Below, one piece after another: positions 10,934 through 22,039 of a stretch of DNA of 64,000 bases. The stretch spans positions 35,450,063 through 35,514,062 of the forward strand of contig NC_056002.1 in the NCBI RefSeq assembly GCF_018446385.1, in the 5' to 3' direction. Below the pieces are notes generated by a model that made no database searches, was not told the origin of the DNA, and was given only the letters and a program-made list of their open reading frames with translations. Made by a program: the position numbers and the translations under genes. Position 1 is the first letter of the stretch; every line of letters starts with the position of its first letter. The DNA is from Zingiber officinale. Taxonomy: Eukaryota > Streptophyta > Magnoliopsida > Zingiberales > Zingiberaceae.

Positions 10934-12296
10934 TGATCCTGTCCAAAGGCTGAGTCGGACGGAGGCTGGTCGCGGTGGCCTGGTTGTTGACGGAAAGTCG
11001 TGGGCGATTCGGCTCCCACGGGCGGCTGACGCTGCTGCAGGACCCTGCACACACTCAGACGATCTCCCTCTCTCACGTTAGAGACCAGAACCCAGGGAAA
11101 AAGTCCCCGGATCAGACCCTCCGACGCTCAAGTCAGGTCCTTTTTCCCCAGAAAAAGCAGAGAGACTAAAAATGAAAAGTTGTGGAAAAAGTGACGAGAG
11201 GGCGCGTACCTGCGTACGAGGAATCTCCTCCTTTTTATGCACCCGCCTTGCTTCCAGAACCTACCATCCTGTCAGAAAACGTTAGACGCTGGGCTTTGTC
11301 GTATATCCCCGACACCTGTCGTGCTGCTATTGGTCGTGAAGGCATCTTCTTGTTTAGGAACCTTCGCCTTTACACAGGGGTTTTGTCTCGTAGTGAAGGA
11401 CATCTGTCAGGCTGCCATTGGTTATGAGAGCATCCTCTCGCTTAGGAACCTCCGCCTCCGCACATCTCCCTGGTATGCAATGATTACCCTTGACGGACAG
11501 TTGTGATCCTCCGACTCCTGCACAGCTTAGCTCGTCCTATTTATCGCGGTCTGCATCTACCTCACACCCCTCGACCAGATCTCGCCTCTATGCGTTACTT
11601 GTTAGTCGGACTAACCCTGAACAGCCCTGTCGATCACGGTCTGTATTCTGTACCCTGTATTTGTCGGCCCTCGACTGTAAGCCCGTAGATCGGGCTGTCT
11701 TTACACAGCCCTGTCGCTTCCTACCTATGACTGGTGACTTGCACTTCCGGATCTTCGAGTCGCAGACCTGCAGACCGAGCCGTTTCTACACAGCCCTGTC
11801 GCTTCCGACCTTTGATTTGTGGCTTGCCCTTTCGGGCCTTCGAGTGGCAAACCTGTAGACCGAGCCGTTTCTACACAACCCTGCCGCTTCCGACCTTTGA
11901 TTTGTGGCTTGCACTTCCGGGCCTTCGAGTCGCAGACCTGCAGACCGAGCCGTTTCTACACAGCCCTGCCGCTTACGACCTTTGATTTGTGGCTTGCCCC
12001 TCGACCATAGGCCTACAGCTCGAGCTGCCTCTGCCCAGCTCTGCCACTCCCGACCTATAGCCGGTGTTCCGCCTGTCGTTTCCCCTTGTCTTTCAACTAC
12101 TTTGCCTCCTTGATCAACAAGTTTGCCTGGCCTCTGACTACCCCACATGCTTGCCTCTGACTGCCTAGTCAGCCTGACCATTGACTGCTGAATCACCCTG
12201 ACTATTGACCGACACGTCCTACTGACTTTTGACTGCTATATGGCCTTGAGCTTTCTAACCCTTTCCTCTTGGGTCCCTCCACTGCTAACCGTATCA
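10934..12296 (-). repeat. T1 5' LTR (1363 bp)
   Basis: The LTR starts TGATACGG (12296 downward) and ends GGATCA (10934), giving inverted TGAT/ATCA ends. A TATA-like CATAAAAAG on the minus strand (11231-11239) fits the U3/R border and leaves roughly 270 bp of R-U5. U3 is enlarged by an 85-bp tandem repeat. The gag leader and primer-binding site follow directly. Confidence 0.8.
11673..12010. repeat. 85-bp tandem repeat inside the T1 LTR
   Basis: The phrase GACCGAGCCGTTTCTACACA or a close variant begins at about 11688, 11773, 11858 and 11943, spaced exactly 85 bp. A more diverged unit follows near 12020. Open frames across this stretch are produced by the repeat and are not genes. Confidence 0.85.
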
Positions 12297-12301
12297 GTGG
12301 C

Positions 12302-12487
12302 AAAAAAGTGCTGCTGTTAATCTGTCTCAGGATCCACAAAGAGAAGATAAATCACGAACGACTACTAATTTTTAGAATAATGATTAGCACATAAGGAAGA
12401 CATTTATCTCAACTTTATCGAAATTCGAACTTCAGATCTCATGATGATAACATCTCATACGTTAACCACTAAATTCATTCGAGAGGA
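12302..12487 (-). mobile_element. tRNA-derived SINE, old copy
   Basis: Read on the minus strand, this copy runs parallel to the SINE at 36306-36515 over its whole length. Shared parts include the box-B-like GTTCGAATTTC against GTTTGAATCTC, the AAATGTCT.CCTTATGTG block, and a final GCAGCAC before a run of T. It has many substitutions, so it is older than the other copy. T1 integrated directly at its T-rich tail (12297-12301). Confidence 0.7.
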
Positions 12488-14240
12488 CGAACTTTTTCAA
12501 TCATGAAACATATAAAAATGATATTTTGTAATAAAATGGAAGATAATTATTTTGAAGATAATTATGTTGAAATTAAGAATGCAGATATACATTTTATTAT
12601 AGATTAGTTTTATTTATTTCAAAATATTATTTGATAAACTTTATTGAACAATATATCCCTCTCAACTTTAATTAGTAGCTCCGTCCCTAACAAGTGAAAG
12701 GATACGAAGAAGGAAGTGGAAAAAAAAAATCGACCAAAATACACACTAAATTCTAAACCCTATGTTCTAAAAAAAATAAAATACATTTGGTGCTTACAAG
12801 GTGTGCACCATAATTGAATATTTAGGCTAACATTCTTTTTAAACTTATATCCTCTTATTTCTAATTGTTATGTTAAGCAAACATCATAAAAAAAAAAATG
12901 GATTCGTCATCTTAGTGGCTCCCTAAAAGCGAACCTATGAATATGGAGAAAAGTAAATCCAGGTACACAGATGAGAGACGTATGGTGGAGTGAATTCCAA
13001 GTCATGAGTTCCTGTAAAATTCAACAATTATTATACTAAAAATATCATGTATCTACTGTCTACGCTAAAAAAAAAAAAAAAAAAAAAAAAAAGACTATAT
13101 GGATACAATGCACTATATCTATCTCAAGGGATAAGCAAATAGCTATAATTCAGAATGAAATAGTTGACATGGCACGAACGAATAGATCAACAATTCAACT
13201 CCCCACAAGCTAAAGTCATAGTTTGGATTTCGACATTGCAAAGACCTATGATTGTTACAAATCAAAGGGTAGAAGTATGTTATATTGGAAGGTGATTTCG
13301 AGACCTTAAATATATATCGTCGAAGCATTCGGCAAAGGGTAAACTTCTGACTCGAGACCGCATCACTTTCCGAGAGACAACCGGTCTCTATAAGCTTTGC
13401 ACACGAAAATATAAACTTTGATAATAATTATTTTTTAAAATATGAGACCAATAGCTTTGTACGGGAGAATATAAAAAATTGGATAGGAATGAATGACACG
13501 TAGAATGATGACCTTGACTAGTACGCTAAAGAAAGAAACCCGATGAAGTTGGAGATGACAAAGCGAAATCGAGCGAAAAAAAAGTGACGCTAACTTGCAC
13601 AATAAGTATATCACTATAAACAGATATTTGAAAGCGGGTAAACATTTCCTATCTGCGTCCGATATACGATTAAAATATAAGGGTAGAAGACAAACTATTT
13701 GTATTATATCCTTATATTCAAATTTAATTTTAAGATGAATAATAGGAGATGAAATGGAAGGATTTAATTTGAACGGTGGATAATTGGAGATGAAATGGAA
13801 GGATTTAACCAGTTTGATTGGTGGTGACAAACCCAGCCATACGCCTATACCATGGGTGCTGATTTATAATAGTACAGACTAAATACGTAGGATCTGCCCT
13901 CCGCGATAGTATAATGGAATTAGCTCTTTTAAATAATTAATCATTCATCTAAAATTTGAATCTCAATTATGATGTATTATAGATTTTTTTTTTTTTAGTA
14001 GAATGATAAATCTAATAATGTTAGCCACTTGAAAAATAGATGTAGGATTAATTTAAATTTTAAAACGTATAATTTTTGACTTAACACTTGGAATTAGACT
14101 TGGAATTAAGCTCTGTCGGCGGCCATATATGTAGAATTTGAAAATCAACATTTATTATCGGGAATATGTAACTGTCAACTTTGAGTGTCTAAAGTATATT
14201 TGAATTGTTTTGATTTAAAAATTTGATTGATAGTTCGAAT
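12488..14240. other. AT-rich intergenic region, no gene seen
   Basis: No gene is supported. The stretch contains a run of about 27 A at 13066-13092. Near 13900-14045 there is a possible third SINE-like remnant with a box-B-like AATTTGAATCTC followed by a T run, too diverged to assign. Confidence 0.5.
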
Positions 14241-14483
14241 GCGGATAGTGTTAATATTTTTCTCCCTTCCTCCCTAAGCGTGTGCAAGCTTCGCGCTTTT
14301 CTTAACTCTCCGATTGCGAAAATCTTCCGCTCTTTTTTAGTTGTGAGATCGTCCCCTTACCGAAAGCCTACGTAAGTATCTTCGTGTGTCCCTCAGGCGA
14401 CATCAAGGGTTTTCGGCAAAAATCCACACTGATCGCGTCTCTGCTGTTAAGGTTTAGGGCTTCTGTCATACTATCCTTTCATA

Positions 14484-14591
14484 ATGCCGCAAGGAAGTGG
14501 GTCGGGTGTTTCATCTGCTACTGTTCAATTATCCACAAAAGTATCACCTTCGAAACTATTAGATTTGCAAAGGCTACAGAAACTGCATTGA
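14484..14591 (+). other. Possible first coding exon or gene fragment (35 codons)
   Basis: A pyrimidine-rich leader (14260-14400) with a GTAAGT-like splice donor near 14371 precedes ATG 14484, which reads MPQGSGSGVSSATV... to a TGA at 14589-14591. The leader resembles a real plant 5' UTR with an intron. I do not recognise the peptide. It could be the start of the decayed gene downstream or a captured fragment. Confidence 0.25.
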
Positions 14592-15276
14592 AATAACGTG
14601 TTAGGTCACTTTAATAGTTTTTTAAAAGCATCCACAAAAAAAGGAAGGTATCATAGATCTGTTATTTTATATGATTGACACATAGCAATAATCAAACAGT
14701 TCTCCTTTAGTATTTTCTTGGATATACAAGATATGCATCATATCCGTGATATATTGATCAATATATTTTAAAATTGGGATTCAACTTTTTAATCCTTTAG
14801 ATTTTCAGGTACAATTTATAATTGTGAATTTTAAGAAAGAAGTAATAGTTTAGTAGAATAAAATAGTTTGAAAATCTTAATATTTATTCATTTTGGTTAG
14901 TTGATGGCCTTTGTTATTGGGATATCATGATCAAGCAGGGCCTAAAATGATCTCATATCAGGCTCAACGTGAGCCTAATATGATCTAATATCAGACCCAA
15001 CGTGGGCCTGATATGATACCATATCAGGCCCAATGTGGGACTGATACATTGGACATGATATTATACTATATAATATTGATCTTGTCGTAGAGGATAACTA
15101 ATCATTTAAGTTTTTCAAGTGTATCAATTACCTTCACTAGAAGAGACGTTTCTTTGTTGCTTGGTATTGCAGACCGAGGTGCTTCGGTTCCGATCAATTC
15201 AACTAAAACATAGGGTGATCTCTTTCTAACTTACTTCTCAAATAAAATAAAAACTACCAGATCAAGAATAGAGGAG
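14592..15276. other. Non-coding stretch with a 33-bp repeat
   Basis: No gene is seen. The notable content is the palindromic tandem repeat at 14948-15046. Confidence 0.5.
14948..15046. repeat. 33-bp tandem repeat, three copies, each with an inverted repeat
   Basis: Units begin at 14948, 14981 and 15014 with TGATCTCATATCAGG-like sequence. Each carries a short arm pair such as GGCTCA-ACG-TGAGCC. The three arms have changed in parallel in the first and second copies (GGCTCA/TGAGCC against CCCA/TGGG). Confidence 0.85.
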
Positions 15277-17270
15277 TTGCTCAAATTTTATTGCAATCAT
15301 GTTGAAGTAGATGATGATGTATTATTATTCTGCAAATTTTATATTTTATATATATGTGTTTGTGTCTTAGTTTCTTCTAGCATATATAAGGTCCCTTTAC
15401 GTCTTATAGATATAGTAGACGGTTTTGACCATCTTGGTAAATTCAACTGGGCTAAAGTCATCCATGAATTTATAACTCCACAATTACCTAAGATTGGAGA
15501 TATATTTTTATCAACTTAGACAATACACTCCAACCCCAACTTCCCTTACCTAAAGGGATTTGCTGGTCTTTTGGCAGTGAGTTTATTTTTTATGGTAAAT
15601 TTGATAACATTTTGCGGATATCTATGAATATGTAACACTTATGATGATGAAGCAAGCATGGTTTTTAGAGCATGTTCCAATCCAAAAAATATACAATATT
15701 GAAGGTGCATGAATAAAAAAGTAAAGGAATATTCCTTCACATATTATTAAGGTGAGGGCTTTGTTTGACTGAGTTTTATTTGAAGAGGTAAATATTGAAG
15801 ACTGTCACCTATTAGGTTAATATGTAGTTTTTAACATTTGTTTTTATAATTTGACAAGTTATCATTGAACTAATTCCTATCCAATATGAAAAAGCATTGG
15901 TTGAGAACCTTGATTTCGTTGACGGCATTCCACGTCCAATGGAGATATCACAATTTGATGACACCGAAGTAGGAAGGCAAAGTAATAAGGAATCTTTTAA
16001 CTGCATTATTTAAGCAACCCAAATAAAGGAGCTAATAATGGAGAACATCCATTTGAATGATAGGGTGAAAGAATTATTCGAAATAATAGAAAATAAAGGC
16101 ATGCAGTCTCAATCAAGTGATCCTGTAGTCAATCCTCATTTTGAACCAGTAGCTTTTGGAAAAAGGAGTAGGAGAGGACTTGATAGAAGTCGCTATGATT
16201 ATAGGGATACTCTAATTGATAGTCCATTGTAGCTCCATCTTGTACCTAAGAGTAAGCATAGCAAGATACAAATATGCGAGCCTGTGGAGAACATTTTAGT
16301 AGAAGTAGAGGGTAAAAAATTTGTAAAAGAACCTGTTGTTGTGGATAAAGGGAAAGGAAAATTTGATGGGGATGATATGGAAGAAGAAAGAGATAACATC
16401 ACAATAATTAAAGGCAATTCTAAAGAAGAGGCACAAAAGGAAGCAGCTAGGATTGGTCAACTTAACAAAATGAGGAAACAAACCATTGTTGTAAGTGTCT
16501 ATTTGCATATAAAATAGTATTTGTTTGATTTATTTCATTAATTAAATTTGTTTTATATTTATGGTCATAGTTTGTGAAGAAGTAATTTAAGACTCTGAAA
16601 AAGAAAAAATAAGACGAAGATAAGACATACTTGTTAAAACAATTGGAGAACCTGAAGTATATTAGTATACATAGTGTATTTAATTAAGTGATAAGTTAAG
16701 ATAACTATTTGGTACTTTAATTTATTTTCCTAATTTAAACTCATTGATTTACTTTGCAGGTTACAAGTGAATTAGTTTGGGAGGAATCACCTTTTTGTTT
16801 AAATGTGCATTCCTTCTTATCTTGTGTGAATGGAGAGATTTTTACAAAAACACACATTGTAAAATTCTATTTAGGGGACATCCTTGTCAGTAGGTCATAC
16901 AACAAGTCAATATATTGTTCAACCTTCTTCAAAGTGAGGAATCTAAATGATTTGAAAATATATAATATTAGAATATATTTTATTATTTTGTTAAGTATGT
17001 ATGACATTGATTATTTGTAATCAACAATAAAATCCTCAAGCAAGTTTGTCTTGCAACAAGTGATAAAGACAAATACAGAAGATGATGGGTTTAGGTATAT
17101 TTTTATACCTTTGTCCAGTGATAATACACACTTTCACTTGTTGTCAGTGAACACCAAAGAAATGATGTTCAATCATTACAATTCTCTTGCAAGGGGAAGT
17201 AAATTGAAATATGAATCTGAAGCAGCGGTGAGCATCCAATATTCATGTACATGTTAGTATTGTAGTATAA
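15277..17270 (+). pseudogene. Decayed Ulp1/C48-peptidase-like gene, probably transposon-carried
   Basis: Pieces in order: VPLRLIDIVDGFDHLGKFNW (15388 onward), resembling the N-terminal region of plant Ulp1-like proteins found in Mutator-type transposons; a charged segment with MENIHLNDRVKELFEI (16038) broken by one TAG at 16230-16232; an exon after a CAG acceptor near 16760; and a C-terminal piece with FHLLSVNTKEMMFNHYNSL (about 17130-17205). In active C48 proteases this last motif carries the catalytic His and an Asp in a YDSL-like context. Here the Asp position reads Asn. Exons are separated by AT-rich stretches with plausible GT/AG borders. I infer a dead SUMO-protease-like transposon gene from short motifs. 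Confidence 0.45.
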
Positions 17271-17317
17271 ATGCTAGTTGATGTAAAATTTTAATTTCCT
17301 GTTCATCTTTATAGGTG

Positions 17318-17840
17318 TCATATTTAAAACTAAATTTGAATCAGAATTGGATGAAGAAGACAAGTTTGAATATGAGTTAAGCCACGAATCTTCATCCAAG
17401 TCAAACTGACCCGAGGTAAAATCCTTTATCAGCATAAATTCTTTTAAAATAATTGCTTGCCTAAATAAAAGATTAATTAAAACTAAGAAACAAGCTAAAC
17501 AACTCCTAAAGGAAAATAACATCCTTAAGGAACAACTAAACATGAACTCGATGACTAACCAAGTTCAAGACAAAGGTTCAACTCAAGTTGCAAAACTTGA
17601 GGAAGAAAACTCTGTCTTGAAAAGTCAAGTCAACAAGCTCAAAGGAAAGTTGGAAAAGTTTACCTCAGGATCCAATTATCTGAATATGATACTTGGATCC
17701 CAAAGAGCTGTGTATAATAAAACCGGACTTGGATACAAGTCCAACTATACATTTAAATCATTTTTAACCTTAACTCAAAATTTAAAATTAACTAAAGCTT
17801 GGGTCCCGAAAGCATGCCTAACCATGCAAATAGGACTTAA
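17318..17840 (+). pseudogene. C1 gag, C-terminal remnant
   Basis: A coiled-coil region (LEEENSVLKSQVNKLKGKLE) is followed by LGSQRAVYNKTGLGYKS, a phrase typical of copia gag-pol just before the protease. The upstream border at about 17318 joins directly to the Ulp1-like pseudogene, so the gag 5' half is missing. Frame breaks occur before 17542. Confidence 0.7.
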
Positions 17841-18774
17841 TTAATACTATGTACCACAAGATAAAATTCACTATATAAATCCAAATAAACCAAATAAATC
17901 ACTCTCAGCCTCAAAAATTAAACCTCCAAAAATAAATTCAAACCTAAAATCAGATAAACATAAATTAAATAAAAACAAAATCAATGTAAACTCAAACTAT
18001 AACCAAGTATATTATAACCAAAGTAAATGGACACAAACCTAAAACCTAGACCCAAAGTCTAATAATTCAAGGGAGACTCCAAACTAGTTGGCACTTCCAA
18101 AGCAATAATTTACCCAACTGGGTAACTAGCATAAATAGGGATAAAAGTTTAACTTGATAAATGGTACTAGAGAAGTTTTGAATGATAGTAGGTTAGGGAA
18201 GCTTTGTCTATATATGTCTAGGAAGATATGGCTTTGACCTGGTGTATTTGGCTTAGTGGAACTAACTGAAGCTACCCCTTACTAATCCTAACTGGTTAGA
18301 CTAAAGTTTTATAATAAGTTCAGTGGATATGCCTATTTGAAATTTTTCAAAGGTATGGTTACTCTAATCATGTCCAAGTGACTCACTACAGCTTAGAAGT
18401 TTATACAAAGAATGCTTGTTTGTTGAACTTAAAACTAAACTTGAATCTAATATAAGTTAAACAAAACCCTGAAATTCAACCTAACACATCTCACAAAATC
18501 ATGAGATTTCTTGATTGAAAATATCAATCAAGTGAGATGAATAAGATTCAAATTTAAATTAAATTTAAATTTAAATTAATATTAAATTCAAATTAAATTA
18601 AATTAAATTTAAATCAAAATTAGATTCAAATTAAACTTAAATTCAAATTAACCTTTAATTAAATTCAAATTTAAATTAGACTCAAATCAAAATTAAATTT
18701 AAAACTTAACAAATGAAATTAAACTAAGTTCACACTTGAGCTAAATTTTTTCTTTACTCGTTGTAGGAATCTAA
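17841..18774. other. Degenerate spacer between gag and protease of C1
   Basis: Low-complexity AT-rich sequence rich in AAATTTAAATT (18540-18700) lies between gag and protease. Similar wording occurs on the other strand in C2 near 21600, suggesting a shared internal region. No gene is visible. Confidence 0.5.
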
Positions 18775-18983
18775 ATAGATATTAGACAGTAGTTGCTCTT
18801 GACACATGACCGGGGCTCAAACAATGTTCACAAACCTGACATTCAAAAAACTAGGAACAGTTGCCTTTGAAAACAATGATAAACTTAAGGTAATTGGAAT
18901 AGATAACATTGAACTAGAATCTAACTTTATTATTCATAAAGTACTACTTATTAAAAATTTTAAATTCAATCTACTCAGTGTTA
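18775..18983 (+). pseudogene. C1 aspartic protease remnant
   Basis: The copia protease start LDS.CS.HMTG is recognisable. The active-site Gly is replaced (DSS) and a TGA stands where Arg is usual. FNLLSV follows, and homology ends at about 18981-18984 where C2 begins. About 40 codons expected before the sequence resumes at 25131 are missing, so the left C2 junction includes a deletion. Confidence 0.7.
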
Positions 18984-19821
18984 CTCCTTCGAAGGCGCCT
19001 TCAAGCTCATGGAAGGTTTGAAGGCGCCTTCCATTCGATATCCAAGGTGCCTTCATGTGCCTTGGCGCCTCTTCCACTGGGGCCTTCGGCCAAGCCACCC
19101 AAGGTGCCTCCAACAGCCTCGGAGGTGCCTTGAACACTATTCATCTGAGCATTTTGTAAGCTTTTCACTCCATGTAAGATACATTAGTCCAAAATACCAA
19201 AAATACCTTGCATAATAAAGTTAGTATAATAAAATATAAATAATAAATTATTTGATTGTCTCTGAACTGTCTAGTTCTAACTTTCAAATTTTTTTGAAAA
19301 CCCTAGGTCGAACTGACGCCTACTGTTCCCTCAACAAGGAACATATCCTCACTTCTCTCAGGAGAGTTTACCTTCTGTCAGGCCAGTCCTCCAGACCATC
19401 TAGACTTTGTCTCAGTGTCTGAGACATCAGGACTTCATGCTAAATGTCTGATCCCTGATCCGTCCAGTGTTCCACCTGGTGTCCACGACCCCTAGGATTT
19501 TCACCTAGTATCCTTGACACTAGGATTTATCCCAACGCCCTCAACCCGCTAAGACTTTGCCCAGTCCCTAGGACCAGGACTTCGTTGCCTAACTGTAGCT
19601 AGGACTTTCAATAACCTAGGGTTACCTCTCCCTATGACCTAGGGTTATCTCTCCCTAGGGTTTTCCACCTGCCTAGAATCTACCAGCACTTTTATCTAAG
19701 AACACTTAGGACTTTTCTGCAAGCTCAACCACACTTGTTAGATCATAAAACATCTTAACTTTTGACCTCTTTATCATAATCAAAACTCATGTTCGATCGT
19801 CTGATACTTCTTGCACCAACA
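18984..19821 (-). repeat. C2 3' LTR, truncated
   Basis: It matches 24334-25130 in order and wording, from GAAGGCGCCTTC (18991-19002 against 24341-24352) to the terminal CACCAACA. The remaining 520 bp or so of the LTR, up to its TGTAGAATC end, are missing at the junction with C1. Confidence 0.8.
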
Positions 19822-22039
19822 ATCTCCTCCTTTTTTATTATGGTAACTTGATTCAAAAGTTAAGTAAAATATATAGCAAAAAAATACAATATATATCAAA
19901 AGTTAAGAGATAGAAAAGAATTAACTTGTTAACTCCCCCTTAATCCATTAACTTTCTCTCCCCCTTGACTTTTGAATATTCTCTCTCCCATTGACATATA
20001 TCAAAAATAATTTATGGAGGAAAAAATACTTAATTTCAAACTAAAATATTTTAGTTTTTCAAATACTTTGAAACAAAATCTGCATTTTGACATAGTAGAA
20101 TTTTTCTTTGAAATATTTTTGACAAGGGAGAGGTAAAAATAATTTCAAATAGACTATATTTTGAAAGTAAAAACTCTTGAAGAAGAACTTGACTTTTGAA
20201 AAGACTTCATTTTTGAAAGGTATCTTTTTAAAGATTTAGTATCTTTGAAAGTATACTTAAAGGCTTTAGCTTTTTCCTTAAAAACTTAACTAAATTCTTA
20301 GATTTGAAAAACACTTTTTCATGTACTTAGCTTTTGAAAAATTTCAAACATAAACTTAGTTAAATACTTAGCTTTCAAAAAAGATTTCTTATATAAACTT
20401 AGTTAAGTACTTAGCTTTCAAAAGATTTTGATAAAAAACTTTAGTTAAGTACTTAACTTAAAAATATTTTTATAAACACTTTAAGTGCTTAGCTTAAAAA
20501 TATTTTGACAAAACTTAGTTTGAGTAATTAATTAGCTTTAAAAGGATTTATAAAAACTTAGTTTAGTACTTAGTTTTTTGTAAAATTTAGTTAAGTAAAA
20601 GATTCAAAAACTTATTTCATCTTTTTGAAAAGATTACATAAAAACTTTTTAAAAAAACTTTTTCAAAAACTTATTTTTCTAGGAAAAAAACTATATAAAC
20701 TTGCCTTCAAAAATATTTAAGGTTATTTTTCAAAAATAGTTAAACTTTCAAAAATAGTTAAACCAAAAAAAAACTTAACTTCCTTTTGAAAAATACTTTG
20801 AGATTTGAAAAAAAAAATATCTAACTTAACTCTCTTTTTTCCCATTGATTCATGCCAAAAAAAAAAAAAATAGGTAACTTTTTTAAGTTTAGGAATTCTA
20901 GAGTCCAAGTAAAAAAAAATTAAGAACATATTTAAAATAATTATTTATTTTTCTGATTTTTCATCTCACCCTTTCTGAGTTGTCAAACATGTTAAGTTTT
21001 TGAGTTTGTGTGAGAGATGGAGTTAATATTAATTTTAAGTATCTCTGAATTTTTGAATTTTAGAATATTTGAATTTGAATTTTAAAAAAATATGTAAGTT
21101 TGAATTTAAAAATATTAAACTTTGAATTTATTTAAGTCTAACTTCTTGAAAATAATTAATTATGATTTAAAAATTAATTAACATTTTAAAATAGTTAAAA
21201 TTTTAAAATTAATTAACATTTGAAAAATAAATAAATTTGAATTTATTATTAATTAACATTTGAAAAAATAGTTAAGATTTTGAAATTTGAATTTAATTAT
21301 TATTAATTAACATTAAAAATAATTAAGATTATGAAATTTAAAATTAATTATTATTAATTAACATTTGAAAAACAATTAAGATTTTAAATTTTTAAAATGA
21401 ATTATTATTAATTAACATTTGAAAAAATAATTAAGATTTTGATATTTAAATTTAATTATTATTAATTAACATTTGAAAAATAATTAAGATTGAAATTTAA
21501 AAATTAATTATTTTAAAAATATTTAAATTTAAATTAAGTTTAATTAATTTGCTTTGATTAAGTTAGGTTTAAGTTTTTAATTAATTAATCTTAAACCTAA
21601 ATTCATCTCACTCTTTTTTAAAATTATCAATCAGGGAACCTTATTTATTTTGTGAGATGGTTAATTATATCTTCAAGTTTGATTAAAATCTAAGAATTGA
21701 TTTACATTTGAGTTAGACTAAGGTTTAACAGTTAGTCAATTAAACATCTATTTCAATAATTAGCTTTCAAGTTGTGGCAAGGCACTAGGCCTTCTTGGAT
21801 ATTGGAACAACAACCACTTCTAGACAAAGTCTTTTAAGAAAATTGAATATTTAATTTTCTTCCTGAGAATCCTAGCTGTAACTAGTCAAGTGTAGATCAA
21901 ACCTAAGTCGTATAAATCAAGTCTAAGTCCTTATCTATCCTAATTTAAGCATATATAAGGAAAGCAGTAAATCAAACATCAAACAAGTCTACTTGATAAC
22001 AAAAATGATCTTTTTATTGGCTCACCCTGGATCATAGCC
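19822..22039 (-). other. AT-rich internal region of C2 without pol
   Basis: A purine tract (minus-strand AAAAAAGGAGGAGAT) adjoins the 3' LTR. The remainder is low-complexity: TTAGTTAAGTACTTAGCTTT-like repeats at about 20270-20600 and ATTAATTAACATTTGAAAA-like repeats at about 21160-21530. No reverse transcriptase or integrase motif is found on either strand. Confidence 0.6.

Larger units (their letters stand above)
1..12296 (-). mobile_element. Tat-type Ty3/gypsy LTR retrotransposon T1, decayed, left end outside the window
   Basis: Read on the minus strand, the order is LTR (12296-10934), primer-binding site, gag, protease, reverse transcriptase, RNase H, a second archaeal-type RNase H, integrase, and then a gene on the opposite strand (579-2955). 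The double RNase H and an antisense gene between pol and the 3' LTR are known features of the plant Tat clade. A foreign LTR (4570-7148) splits the second RNase H. Several nonsense codons and at least two frameshifts in pol make it non-autonomous. The right LTR ends in TATCA and the next five bases, GTGGC (12297-12301), are the expected target duplication. The partner copy and the 3' LTR must lie left of base 1, because the first bases do not resemble the right LTR. Confidence 0.88.

Noticed and set aside
11490..12196. Several overlapping open frames with repeated peptides
   Set aside because: They follow the 85-bp tandem repeat inside the T1 LTR and have no family motifs.
13900..14045. Possible tRNA gene or third SINE
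   Set aside because: Only a weak box-B-like motif and a T run are present; no cloverleaf and no duplication could be found.
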